NCBI RefSeq assembly: GCF_001424305.1
Contig: NZ_LMPD01000008.1
Coordinates: 1-64,000 of the forward strand
From: Pedobacter sp. Leaf176
GTDB taxonomy: Bacteria > Bacteroidota > Bacteroidia > Sphingobacteriales > Sphingobacteriaceae
Length of the DNA: 64,000 bases
Direction: 5' to 3'
Every line of letters begins with the position of its first letter. The stretch's first letter is position 1. The notes under the pieces were generated by a model. It was not told the origin of the DNA. It searched no databases and worked only from the letters and a program-made list of their open reading frames with translations. This document shows positions 27,849 to 35,982 of this stretch, in pieces. The position numbers and the translations under genes are program-made.

Positions 27849-29840
27849 ATGAATATAAAATTTAACAAATTTTTCACCATGTGCTTAGTTTGCATGGCTT
27901 CTGCATTTTCAGCATCGGCTCAGCAAGCTACCACAACATCAGCCGTTCCAACAACCAACTATAGCCCTGCGGAAGCATTTGGGCCATTATTCTATACTCA
28001 AAATGGCAATGAGTTTCGTTCAGCAAATGGTGCGCCAGGCGCGAAGTACTGGCAAAACCGGGTAGATTATAACATTACTGCAAGCCTTGATGAAGCGAAA
28101 AGTATGGTTAGCGGTACAGTTACAATCACATATAAAAATAATAGTCCTGATAAATTACCTTACTTGTGGTTACAGTTAGATCAGAATACTTTTAAAGAAG
28201 GATCCCGCGGGCAGCAGGTAACGCCGGCTCGTAGCCGTTACGGCGCACAAGGTGAAAAATTTGATGGTGGTTATAAAATTAATAATGTTAGTGTTTCGCA
28301 AAAAACTGCTGCGGTTAAATTCACTTCCATTATTGAAGATACCAGAATGCAGATTCGTTTAGCTCAGCCGATGGCTGCTAACGGGGATGTTGTAACCATC
28401 AAAATGGATTATTCTTATACCGTTCCGAAAGAAGGATCGGATAGAACAGGTCATTTGACTACGCAAAACGGCGAAATTTTTGCAATTGCACAGTGGTTTC
28501 CACGCATGTGTGTTTACGATGATGTTTTAGGATGGAACACTTTGCCTTATTGGGGCGGAGGTGAATTTTATTGCGAATACGGAGATATAACTTTTGCAAT
28601 TACAGCTCCTGCAACACATATTGTTATGGGTTCTGGTGAACTATTAAATCCTCAAGAAGTATTTACTGCCGAACAATTAAAAAGATGGAATGCCGCAAAA
28701 GCAAGCGATGCAACAATTCACATCCGTTCGGCTGAAGAAGTAACCGATCCTAAATCTCGTCCAGCGAAAGATAAATTAACCTGGAAATTCAAAATCATGA
28801 ATGCCAGAGATGCGGCATGGGCATCATCTAAGTCATTTGTTTTAGATGCCGCCCGTATTAATTTCCCTAGCGGAAGAAAAGGACTTGCGGTTTCGGCGCA
28901 GCCAATCGAAAGTAACGGCGTAGATGCTTACGGTCGCGGGGTTGAATATGTAAAATCAACCATCGAACATTATTCTACAAAATGGTTTGAATATCCTTAC
29001 CCGATGGCTGTTAACGTAGCTACAAATATCGGTGGTATGGAATATCCGGGTATCGTTTTTTGCGGATGGAAAGCAAAAAAAGGAAGTGCCTGGGGCGTAA
29101 TCGATCACGAATTCGGTCACACCTGGTTCCCTATGATTGTCGGTTCAAATGAACGTAAGTACGGTTGGATGGATGAAGGTTTCAATACTTTCATAAACGG
29201 CATTTCGTCGCAAAATTTTAATAAAGGAGAATATAAAGAACGCGAAGCTGATATGAACCGCATAGGAAAGGCCGTAATTGGTAACTCTGTTTACGAAAAT
29301 ATTATGTTAATGCCCGACGGAATGGCAGAGCGTAACATTGGCCTTAACCTTTACAGCAAACCAGGATGGGGTTTAAACATTTTAAGAGATCAGGTTTTAG
29401 GCGAAGATAGGTTTGATTATGCTTTCCGTCAATACATTAAGAACTGGGCGTTTAAACACCCAACGCCTTTCGATTTCTTCCGTTCAATGGAAAACGGCGC
29501 TGGTGAAGATCTAGCCTGGTTCTGGAGAAGCTGGTGGCTAAATAACTGGAAAATGGACCAGGCAATTGGCGATGTTCAGCAAGTTAAAACTGATGGAAAC
29601 GTTACGGCATACACAATTAAAGTTAACAACCTTGAAAAAATGCCAATGCCGATAATCCTTCAGGTTAAAACCAAAAGCGGTAAAACAGACATCATTAAGC
29701 TTCCAGTTGATGTGTGGATGAAAAACACCAGCTGGTTGGTTCGTTATCCGACAACAGAAGAAGTTACTTCTGTCGTTTTAGATCCAAACAAAGTACTCCC
29801 AGATTCTAACCCGGACAATAATACCTGGACAGCTCAGTAA
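27849..29840 (+). CDS. exported M1-family zinc metallopeptidase
   Basis: A 663-residue enzyme with a signal peptide (about 1-25, SASA-QQ). The N-terminal beta domain (about 75-340) is followed by the catalytic region. H420-E-F-G-H424 and E443 in GWMDEGFNTF give HExxH-x18-E, the zinc site of the gluzincins. NIGGMEYPGIVF just before is the M1 substrate-anchor (GxMEN-like) motif; here it reads GGMEYPG. It probably cleaves N-terminal residues from peptides in the periplasm. Length fits bacterial M1 proteins that lack the C-terminal HEAT domain. TATATTTG at 27821 is a candidate -7 box. A strong terminator follows. Confidence 0.94.
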   Translation: MNIKFNKFFTMCLVCMASAFSASAQQATTTSAVPTTNYSPAEAFGPLFYTQNGNEFRSANGAPGAKYWQNRVDYNITASLDEAKSMVSGTVTITYKNNSPDKLPYLWLQLDQNTFKEGSRGQQVTPARSRYGAQGEKFDGGYKINNVSVSQKTAAVKFTSIIEDTRMQIRLAQPMAANGDVVTIKMDYSYTVPKEGSDRTGHLTTQNGEIFAIAQWFPRMCVYDDVLGWNTLPYWGGGEFYCEYGDITFAITAPATHIVMGSGELLNPQEVFTAEQLKRWNAAKASDATIHIRSAEEVTDPKSRPAKDKLTWKFKIMNARDAAWASSKSFVLDAARINFPSGRKGLAVSAQPIESNGVDAYGRGVEYVKSTIEHYSTKWFEYPYPMAVNVATNIGGMEYPGIVFCGWKAKKGSAWGVIDHEFGHTWFPMIVGSNERKYGWMDEGFNTFINGISSQNFNKGEYKEREADMNRIGKAVIGNSVYENIMLMPDGMAERNIGLNLYSKPGWGLNILRDQVLGEDRFDYAFRQYIKNWAFKHPTPFDFFRSMENGAGEDLAWFWRSWWLNNWKMDQAIGDVQQVKTDGNVTAYTIKVNNLEKMPMPIILQVKTKSGKTDIIKLPVDVWMKNTSWLVRYPTTEEVTSVVLDPNKVLPDSNPDNNTWTAQ

Positions 29841-29858
29841 AAAACTCAATAATGATTT

Positions 29859-29897
29859 CAAAAACCATTCTGAACTTCAGAATGGTTTTTGTTTTTT
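29859..29897 (+). terminator. strong hairpin terminator
   Basis: A 15-bp stem (29859-29873 with 29877-29891) with a 3-nt loop is followed by TTTTTT at 29892-29897. It ends the M1 peptidase gene. Confidence 0.92.
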
Positions 29898-29921
29898 AAT
29901 GGTTAATTATTTGATTGCATT

Positions 29922-30530
29922 ATGGAAGGAAATCGCCAGAACGTTTTTGAGGTTTATAATAAGATCGGTGATTGGTTTGCTGAAAACCGACCTCGGAATT
30001 TGATGGAGAAGAAGTATCTTGATATGCTTATCTCACACATTCCGGCGGGTGGAAGTATTTTAGATGTAGGCTGTGGAACAGGTTTTCCGATTATGAATTA
30101 TCTTTTAGAAAAAGGTTTTAACGTTACCGGCGTAGATGCGAGTGAGAAGATGCTTCAGTTGGCAGAGCGAAATTTCCCATCTAAAGAATTTATTTTAGCC
30201 GATATGAGGACGCTTTCGCTCAATAAAAAGTACGATGCTTTAATTGCCTGGCACAGCTTTTTTCATTTACCGGCTGCCGATCAGCCAGACGTGTTTAGCA
30301 TTTTTAAAAGCCACCTGAATCCAAAGGGAATTTTAATCTTTACTTCAGGCACTACAAATGGCGAAGCCTGGGGTATGAACGGTGGTGAAAATTTATTCCA
30401 CGCCTCTTTGGATTCTGAAGAGTACGAAACCCTTTTAGAAAAATACCATTTCAAGATATTGGAGCATGTAGTTGATGATGCTGACTGTGGAAACGCAACA
30501 ATTTGGTTTGCGCAATATAATCCTTCCTAA
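29922..30530 (+). CDS. class I SAM-dependent methyltransferase
   Basis: A 202-residue protein with the Rossmann methyltransferase core. Motif I is ILDVGCGTGFPIMNYLLEKG (about 46-65), motif II is VTGVDASEKML, and an acidic FILADMR follows; the post-core AWHSFFHLP is also typical. It has no substrate-recognition insertion, so the target cannot be read from the sequence. Its length is typical of small single-domain methyltransferases. The neighbour VF530 gene follows 27 bp later but appears to have its own promoter. Confidence 0.9.
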   Translation: MEGNRQNVFEVYNKIGDWFAENRPRNLMEKKYLDMLISHIPAGGSILDVGCGTGFPIMNYLLEKGFNVTGVDASEKMLQLAERNFPSKEFILADMRTLSLNKKYDALIAWHSFFHLPAADQPDVFSIFKSHLNPKGILIFTSGTTNGEAWGMNGGENLFHASLDSEEYETLLEKYHFKILEHVVDDADCGNATIWFAQYNPS

Positions 30531-30545
30531 TTTTATTATTTGGCA

Positions 30546-30553
30546 TAACTTTG
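30546..30553 (+). promoter_or_regulatory. -7 promoter box of the VF530-like gene, leaderless arrangement
   Basis: TAACTTTG is followed by TGCA and ATG 30558, a perfect TAnnTTTG with a 4-nt gap. It suggests separate transcription from the methyltransferase gene. Confidence 0.45.
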
Positions 30554-30557
30554 TGCA

Positions 30558-30779
30558 ATGAGTGAACAGCAAAAAAACAATCCGCTTCATGGCATTACTT
30601 TAGAAAAAATTGTAACTGAACTTCAATTGCATTATGGTTGGGAGAAATTAGGTTCACTAATTAGAATAGACTGTTTTAATAATAATCAAAGTATAAAATC
30701 GAGTTTAAAATTTCTGCGCAGGATGGACTGGGCAAGAAAAAAGGTAGAAGATTTATACCTGGATACCTTTGATAAATAA
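30558..30779 (+). CDS. VF530-family DNA-binding protein
   Basis: A 73-residue protein, one VF530 domain (DUF2132). The domain marks are NPLHGITLEKIVTELQ, HYGWEKLG and SIKSSLKFLRRMDWARKKVE. The structure of the founding Vibrio protein is a compact alpha domain that binds DNA; the cellular role is not known to me. The high proportion of Lys and Arg in the second half fits nucleic acid binding. The start is fixed by the TAACTTTG box 4 nt upstream. Confidence 0.9.
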   Translation: MSEQQKNNPLHGITLEKIVTELQLHYGWEKLGSLIRIDCFNNNQSIKSSLKFLRRMDWARKKVEDLYLDTFDK

Positions 30780-30784
30780 GATCT

Positions 30785-30871
30785 AATGACTGAATGAACG
30801 AATTTTGAATGAGTGAATAGGCTAGTAAGCAAATCCGATGTTTGTTTATTCAATCATCCCGTCATTAAATA
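30785..30871. repeat. palindromic intergenic repeat, GAATGAGTGAAT family
   Basis: Direct words GAATGAACGAATTTT and GAATGAGTGAATAGG (period 15) form the left half; the right half TATTCAATCATCCCGTCATTA is its imperfect reverse complement (TAATGAC pairs with GTCATTA). Related elements lie at 55001 and 56939. No coding potential. Confidence 0.6.
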
Positions 30872-30933
30872 ATTTATGGCCCTATGCAACTTTTATCTGT
30901 GTCTACTCGTCATCTTAAATCTAAGCCTATGTA

Positions 30934-31332
30934 ATGAAAAATATATTTTATTGTTTTTTACTAATACTTGTTCTGGACGGTTGTGCTATTTCAACCATGA
31001 CAACGATTTATTCCATGTCGAAAGGCAAAATAGATACTCCTAAAAAAGAAATTTACCATGTTGTTTATCAGGCGAGCTTCGGCGATGGTTTAAAAGCTGA
31101 TGTGGCTTACACTAATGAAAGTGGAAAGGAGACTGAATTAAAAGAAGTAAGTGGTATTTGGGAAAAAAGCGCTGCCTTAAAATCGGGAACACATGTTCAG
31201 CTTACAACTTTTGCCATTGCTAAGCATAAATCTAAAGGAGAATATAAAATCCTGGTTGACGGAAAAGTAGTTTCTGAGTATGTGCTGAGCGGAAGAAAGT
31301 TAAAATATACCTTTGCTTTCGACTTGCCGTAG
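30934..31332 (+). CDS. hypothetical lipoprotein
   Basis: A 132-residue protein with a signal peptide and lipobox (LVLDGC, Cys 17). The mature part has a short linker, then a beta-rich domain with FGDGLKADVAYTNESG and QLTTFAIAKHKSKGEYKILVDGK. It probably sits on the periplasmic face of a membrane. I recognise no family. The gene stands alone between the palindromic repeat and the TonB-receptor-like gene. Confidence 0.75.
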   Translation: MKNIFYCFLLILVLDGCAISTMTTIYSMSKGKIDTPKKEIYHVVYQASFGDGLKADVAYTNESGKETELKEVSGIWEKSAALKSGTHVQLTTFAIAKHKSKGEYKILVDGKVVSEYVLSGRKLKYTFAFDLP

Positions 31333-31446
31333 TTCATGAACTAAAAAAAATCTTTTTTCTTGTCACATTTTAATTTTTGTTGTGTCTTATAGTTGTTAGT
31401 GACATCAAAATCCTGGCATCGACCAAACAAAAATTAAAATTTAGAT

Positions 31447-34257
31447 ATGAAAACCTTTTTATTTGCCATTCTATGCGTTTTATCTACGAAAGCCTTCGCA
31501 CAACAAACCGTTACAGGCAAAATAATTGATGGCAAAACAAATCAACCGATAGAATATGCCGGCGTAATTTTATCAGCTAAAGCTGATTCAACCAAAAAGA
31601 TTGGAGCGGTTTCAAATACTGCGGGCGAATTTGTGTTTTCATCAGTAGCCGCAGGGGAGTACAAGATAAAAATTTCAGTAGTTGGTTATAATTCGATTAT
31701 CAGAAATGTGTCCGTTGCAGGCAAAAGTTTAGATTTAGGCGCTATCAGATTGGAAGAAGACGCCATTTCGTTAAAAGATGTAGCTGTAACCGGACGGCTG
31801 GCAACCGCGACAGTGAAAAAAGATACTATTGAATTTAATGCAGATGCTTATAAAACTCGGCCTAACGCTGCTGTTGAAGACTTATTGAAAAAGTTACCAG
31901 GTGTTACCATTGATCAGGATGGAAGCATTCTGGTTCAGGGACAAAAAGTGACCCGCTTAACCGTGGATGGAAAAGATTTTTTTGGTACGGACCCTAAAAC
32001 AGCGACAAAAAATCTGCCTGCTGATGCGATTGCGAAAGTACAGCTTATCGATAGTAAAACACAAGAAGCAAAAGCTACAGGAATTGACGATGGTCAGCGG
32101 GAAAAGGTTTTAAACTTAACAATTAAGGAAGACAAGAAAAAGGGTTGGTTTGGAAATGCCAACTTAACCGGCGGCACAACCGATAAATATAGTGGTTACC
32201 TGAGTGCAAATCACTTTAATAAGAACCTTCAGTTTGCGGTTTTGGGCATGACTAATAATACCAATGATGCAAGCTTCGGTTTTGACGACTTAAGTAGTTT
32301 TAGTGGTGGTAATATCGGTAACATTTTTGCACCTCCGGCAGGTGGCAGTTTTTCTATAAATGGTAATAATGGTAAGGCAACTATTGGCGGAAGCGGTGTT
32401 TTCGATAATAATGCTATCGGCCTCTATAGCACGCACAGCGGCGGAGTGAACTACAGTAACAGCTGGGGCAGGAATAATAAACTGGCCATCAGCGGAAGTT
32501 ATTTTACCTATTTTTCGTCCGGACTGGGGAACAAGGTGTCGAATATACAGGATTTGACATCGGGCGATATTTTAAGAACGCTGGATAATACAGATAGAAA
32601 TAGCGATAACAAAGCACATCGTTTCAATTTTAAGGCTGAATACCATCCGGATTCTTTAACAGACGTAGTTTTACGTCCGAACGTGATTTTAAATAATACA
32701 ACCAATATTAGTAACCGCTTTTTCAACTCGGTTTTTGATAATACAGGTAAAGCAAATGATGGTACGCAATATTATAATCAGCATAATTTTACGCCCTCAT
32801 TATTTGGCGAGTTTGCAGTACTTCGTCGGTTAAGTAATAAAAAAGGTTCCGTTTCCATTCGCTTAAACGGCACTCAAAACACTTTTAAATCCGATTGGAT
32901 AAATAAATCACTGCTTAATCAATATGTAAGTGGATCGGCAACGGTTACCAATACCAATCAGGAAGCAAACCAGGAAAATGCCGCAAAAACCTATACAGGA
33001 AATGTAAATTATGCAAGGCAGCTGAATGCAAAATGGAGTGCAAACGTTGGCTACGCGTACACCAAAAGTCTAACAGATGCTGCACAAACTACCTTTGATT
33101 ACAATCCGGCCACAGGAAATTATGAAATCATTGTACCTTCATTAACCAACACTTTTGATAATAAAAACAGTTTGCAAACGGCTGGTCTTGGGTTTATCTA
33201 TACAGGAAAAGACTGGACTTACAATTTTGGTGTTAATGCACAGGAAAGTGCTTTAGATGCAAAGGTTTTTAATAATGTTGGTTCAAATACAGAGACTATC
33301 GAGAAAGCGTATTACAATCTGCTGCCGCGCTTAACCGTAAACTTTAAGAATAAAGCAAATCAAACACTGGCAATAAATTACAGGGCAAGTGTAAATTTAC
33401 CATCGGTTACCGACCTGCAGCCAGTTCAGAACAATACGAACCCGCTTTACCAGCGCCAGGGTAATCCCGATTTGGAGGCAAGGAAAAATCACAGGCTATC
33501 GGTTAACTTCAATACATTTAGTCCGGATAACAACAGGTATTGGAACGGGTACTTTCTCTATAATTTAGCTTTTGATGATACAGGAAACAACATCACTTAC
33601 AATAATGGTGTTCAGTTCGTTAAACCTGTTAATGTTGATGGAAACTATTATGTAAGAGCCGGAACTAACTTTGGTATGCCTTCTAAAATTAAAGGTCTGA
33701 GAATGAATTATGGCGCAAACATTTTTACAGAACACCGAACAAGTTTTATCAGCGATGAAAAAAATATAACGAACCGTTATGAAATCGGGCCAAATATCAA
33801 CTGGAGTTATGATGTTGAAGATAAATTTAACGCCGGAATATTTGCATACGTAGGTTATACTAAGGTGAATAATTCACTGGAGGCCGCAGTTGATAATAAA
33901 TATTATACACTTAATAATACGCTGAACTTAAGTTATGAATTCATTAAAAACCTTCGTATTGAAGCAGATTTAAATCATATTGGATCGGCTGGAAGATCGG
34001 ATGGTTTCAATAACAACTATTTTTTGCTCAACGCGGGGATTAACAAATACATTATGGAGCGCCGGATAACTTTAAGTTTAAAAGGCTTTGATATTTTAAA
34101 GCAAAATACATCGATTGACAGGATTGTAAATAGCAGCCGAATCGAAGATGTTCGCTATAATAATATTACCAGATATTTCTTTTTATCGCTTAACTATAAG
34201 CTTACAAAAGTAGGCACGAATAAAGAGCGCAACAATCCAAGGAGCACAGTTAACTAA
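31447..34257 (+). CDS. TonB-receptor-like outer-membrane beta-barrel protein
   Basis: A 936-residue protein; signal peptide about 1-18 (KAFA-QQ). Residues about 20-110 form a CarboxypepD_reg domain (GKIIDGKTNQPIEYAGVILS). A plug-like region follows (VEDLLKKLPGVTIDQDGSILVQGQ, then VTRLTVDGKDFFGTDP). The rest is a 22-strand-type barrel of the OMP_b-brl_3 type, ending in aromatic-rich strands (RYFFLSLNYKL). The last residues are polar and lack the usual terminal aromatic residue. No SusD partner is nearby, so a ligand cannot be named. These proteins typically import nutrients or export substrates through the outer membrane. Confidence 0.9.
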   Translation: MKTFLFAILCVLSTKAFAQQTVTGKIIDGKTNQPIEYAGVILSAKADSTKKIGAVSNTAGEFVFSSVAAGEYKIKISVVGYNSIIRNVSVAGKSLDLGAIRLEEDAISLKDVAVTGRLATATVKKDTIEFNADAYKTRPNAAVEDLLKKLPGVTIDQDGSILVQGQKVTRLTVDGKDFFGTDPKTATKNLPADAIAKVQLIDSKTQEAKATGIDDGQREKVLNLTIKEDKKKGWFGNANLTGGTTDKYSGYLSANHFNKNLQFAVLGMTNNTNDASFGFDDLSSFSGGNIGNIFAPPAGGSFSINGNNGKATIGGSGVFDNNAIGLYSTHSGGVNYSNSWGRNNKLAISGSYFTYFSSGLGNKVSNIQDLTSGDILRTLDNTDRNSDNKAHRFNFKAEYHPDSLTDVVLRPNVILNNTTNISNRFFNSVFDNTGKANDGTQYYNQHNFTPSLFGEFAVLRRLSNKKGSVSIRLNGTQNTFKSDWINKSLLNQYVSGSATVTNTNQEANQENAAKTYTGNVNYARQLNAKWSANVGYAYTKSLTDAAQTTFDYNPATGNYEIIVPSLTNTFDNKNSLQTAGLGFIYTGKDWTYNFGVNAQESALDAKVFNNVGSNTETIEKAYYNLLPRLTVNFKNKANQTLAINYRASVNLPSVTDLQPVQNNTNPLYQRQGNPDLEARKNHRLSVNFNTFSPDNNRYWNGYFLYNLAFDDTGNNITYNNGVQFVKPVNVDGNYYVRAGTNFGMPSKIKGLRMNYGANIFTEHRTSFISDEKNITNRYEIGPNINWSYDVEDKFNAGIFAYVGYTKVNNSLEAAVDNKYYTLNNTLNLSYEFIKNLRIEADLNHIGSAGRSDGFNNNYFLLNAGINKYIMERRITLSLKGFDILKQNTSIDRIVNSSRIEDVRYNNITRYFFLSLNYKLTKVGTNKERNNPRSTVN

Positions 34258-34842
34258 CAATAGATAAAGTCTGTCGCCGTAGTATAATGATTTAAGGCTA
34301 ATGGGTAATATTTACAAGGATTTGCTTGCCAAATCTATGATGAAATTCATACCAGCTGTATTAATGCTATTATCTTTTGGTTTTTCATTTGCAAGGAACG
34401 TAAATTCAAAATGTTAACAGCATAAGCTATGGCACATCATTTGGGTTGTGTGCTGGCTATTGCTTTCAAAATTTTTAATTAGTAATCTGAAATTAACTTC
34501 AAAAGTAAAACAGACAGGCGGCAGATAGTAAAATCTGCACTAAACGAATTTTTCGAAAGCCGTGGCCGAAATAAAAGATTGTTTAATGCGGATAAAGTTC
34601 GGCTTTACCTGAATTATCGGTTGCCCGGATTGTGCTGACGATAGTGCAGCATCTGTTTCTTTAAAGCCGATGGAAAACAGTATAAATATATTTGAGTATG
34701 AAAAGTACCCTAAGAGCTGTTTGATCAAGCAAATAGCTGCCTGAGCTTCTCTCGTTTTTAAAGTGCCGGTAAAAAATCCGCAAGTGCTTAGTCATCAACT
34801 ATAAATTCATAACAGCGAAAGAAAATTTTTTGTGCTAACCCC
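34258..34842. other. 585-bp region without a supported gene, possibly decayed
   Basis: There is no convincing reading frame. On the + strand a signal-peptide-like start (ATG 34340, MKFIPAVLMLLSFGFSFA) runs only 25 codons to a stop. A second stretch (about 34492-34637) reads like protein (KSALNEFFESRGRNKRLF) but has no start and ends at a stop. The look is of eroded coding sequence, though chance cannot be excluded. It separates the outer-membrane gene from the str promoter. Confidence 0.45.
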
Positions 34843-34873
34843 TTGATTTTTAAAAAGAATTGTTCTACTTTTG
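34843..34873 (+). promoter_or_regulatory. str operon promoter
   Basis: TTG (34843-34845), then a 20-nt spacer, then TACTTTTG (34866-34873). This is a full match to the Bacteroidota consensus (-33 TTG, 19-21 nt, -7 TAnnTTTG). The transcript would start near 34878, leaving a leader of about 70 nt before rpsL. Confidence 0.8.
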
Positions 34874-34949
34874 CAGTCCGTTTTATAGGCTATCTGCAAG
34901 GATGCCGGGGGAGCGGTAATTTTTTTAATAAAAAACATAAAAAAGCACA

Positions 34950-35363
34950 ATGCCAACCATTCAACAATTAGTTAGAAAAGGTAGAGTAGCACTGGAGTTC
35001 AAGAGTAAGTCTCCAGCGTTGGACAGCTGTCCACAGCGAAGAGGTGTATGTACACGTGTGTACACCACTACCCCTAAAAAACCAAACTCAGCAATGCGTA
35101 AAGTAGCCCGTGTTCGTTTAACGAACGGTAAAGAGGTGAATGCATACATTCCTGGAGAAGGTCACAACTTACAGGAGCACTCAATCGTATTGATCCGTGG
35201 TGGTCGTGTTAAAGATTTACCAGGTGTACGTTACCACATCATCCGTGGTGCATTAGATACATCAGGTGTAGCTGGTCGTAACCAACGTCGTTCAAAATAT
35301 GGCACTAAACGTCCTAAGCCAGGACAAGTAGCTGCGGCGCCAACAAAAGGTAAAAAGAAATAA
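34950..35363 (+). CDS. rpsL: 30S ribosomal protein S12
   Basis: A 137-residue S12, first gene of the str operon (rpsL-rpsG-fusA-rpsJ). The decoding-centre loops are intact: TTPKKPNSAMRK, and GEGHNLQEHSIVLIRGGRVKDLPGV with both lysines where streptomycin-resistance substitutions occur in other bacteria (KKPNS and GRVKDLPG, wild-type looking). A short Lys-rich tail ends the protein. It follows a full promoter at 34843. There is no Shine-Dalgarno before the start. Confidence 0.98.
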   Translation: MPTIQQLVRKGRVALEFKSKSPALDSCPQRRGVCTRVYTTTPKKPNSAMRKVARVRLTNGKEVNAYIPGEGHNLQEHSIVLIRGGRVKDLPGVRYHIIRGALDTSGVAGRNQRRSKYGTKRPKPGQVAAAPTKGKKK

Positions 35364-35380
35364 TCGGGAGGAAATAAGAA

Positions 35381-35848
35381 ATGAGAAAGTCAAAACCAAA
35401 AAAGAGAATTATTCTTCCTGATCCAAAATTTAATGATGTTCAGGTAACCCGTTTTGTAAACAATATGATGTACGATGGAAAAAAATCTATCGCTTACTCT
35501 ATTTTTTATGATGCTGTTGAAATTGCTGAGAAAAAAGCAGGTGAAAACGGTTTAGAGATATTCAAACGTGCTTTAACTAACATTATGCCAGCTGTAGAGG
35601 TTAAATCTCGCCGTGTTGGTGGCGCTAACTTTCAGGTTCCAACTGAGGTTAGACCAGAGCGTAAGACAGCTCTAGGTATGAAATGGTTAATTTTATACGC
35701 TCGTCGTCGTGGTGAAAAAACGATGAAAGAGAAATTAGCTGGCGAAATCGTTGCTGCTGCTAAAGGTGAAGGTGCTGCTGTTAAGAAGAAAGAAGATACG
35801 CATAAAATGGCTGAGGCTAACAAAGCGTTCTCTCACTTCCGTTTCTAG
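35381..35848 (+). CDS. rpsG: 30S ribosomal protein S7
   Basis: A 155-residue S7, the head-domain organiser that binds 16S rRNA and, in enterics, represses its own operon. Marks are RKSKPKKRIILPDP at the start and RRVGGANFQVPTEVRPERK (about 78-96). It starts 17 bp after rpsL. GGGAGG at 35366-35371 gives a clear Shine-Dalgarno 9 nt before ATG, uncommon in this phylum and therefore notable. The next gene, fusA, follows after a palindromic repeat. Confidence 0.98.
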   Translation: MRKSKPKKRIILPDPKFNDVQVTRFVNNMMYDGKKSIAYSIFYDAVEIAEKKAGENGLEIFKRALTNIMPAVEVKSRRVGGANFQVPTEVRPERKTALGMKWLILYARRRGEKTMKEKLAGEIVAAAKGEGAAVKKKEDTHKMAEANKAFSHFRF

Positions 35849-35868
35849 TAGTTTATTTACAAATTAGT

Positions 35869-35951
35869 AAGATTACACAGATTTAATTAGAAGATTATAC
35901 TGATTAGATAAATTACACCGATTTGTTGTTTAACATAATCGGTGTAATCAT
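35869..35951. repeat. palindromic repeat with GATTACACAGATT words, between rpsG and fusA
   Basis: Three related words follow each other (ATTACACAGATT, ATTATACTGATT, ATTACACCGATT) at about 20-nt steps. The last (35912-35923) pairs perfectly over 12 bp with AATCGGTGTAAT (35937-35948). The element lies inside the str operon and would form a hairpin in its mRNA. CACAGATT words also occur in the hairpin at 14936. Confidence 0.6.
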
Positions 35952-35982
35952 TTAAAATCAGATAAATCAACAAAAAAATATA

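Noticed and set aside
34540..34728. 62-codon minus-strand frame before the str operon
   Set aside because: It overlaps a protein-like stretch on the other strand and has no recognisable features; probably chance.
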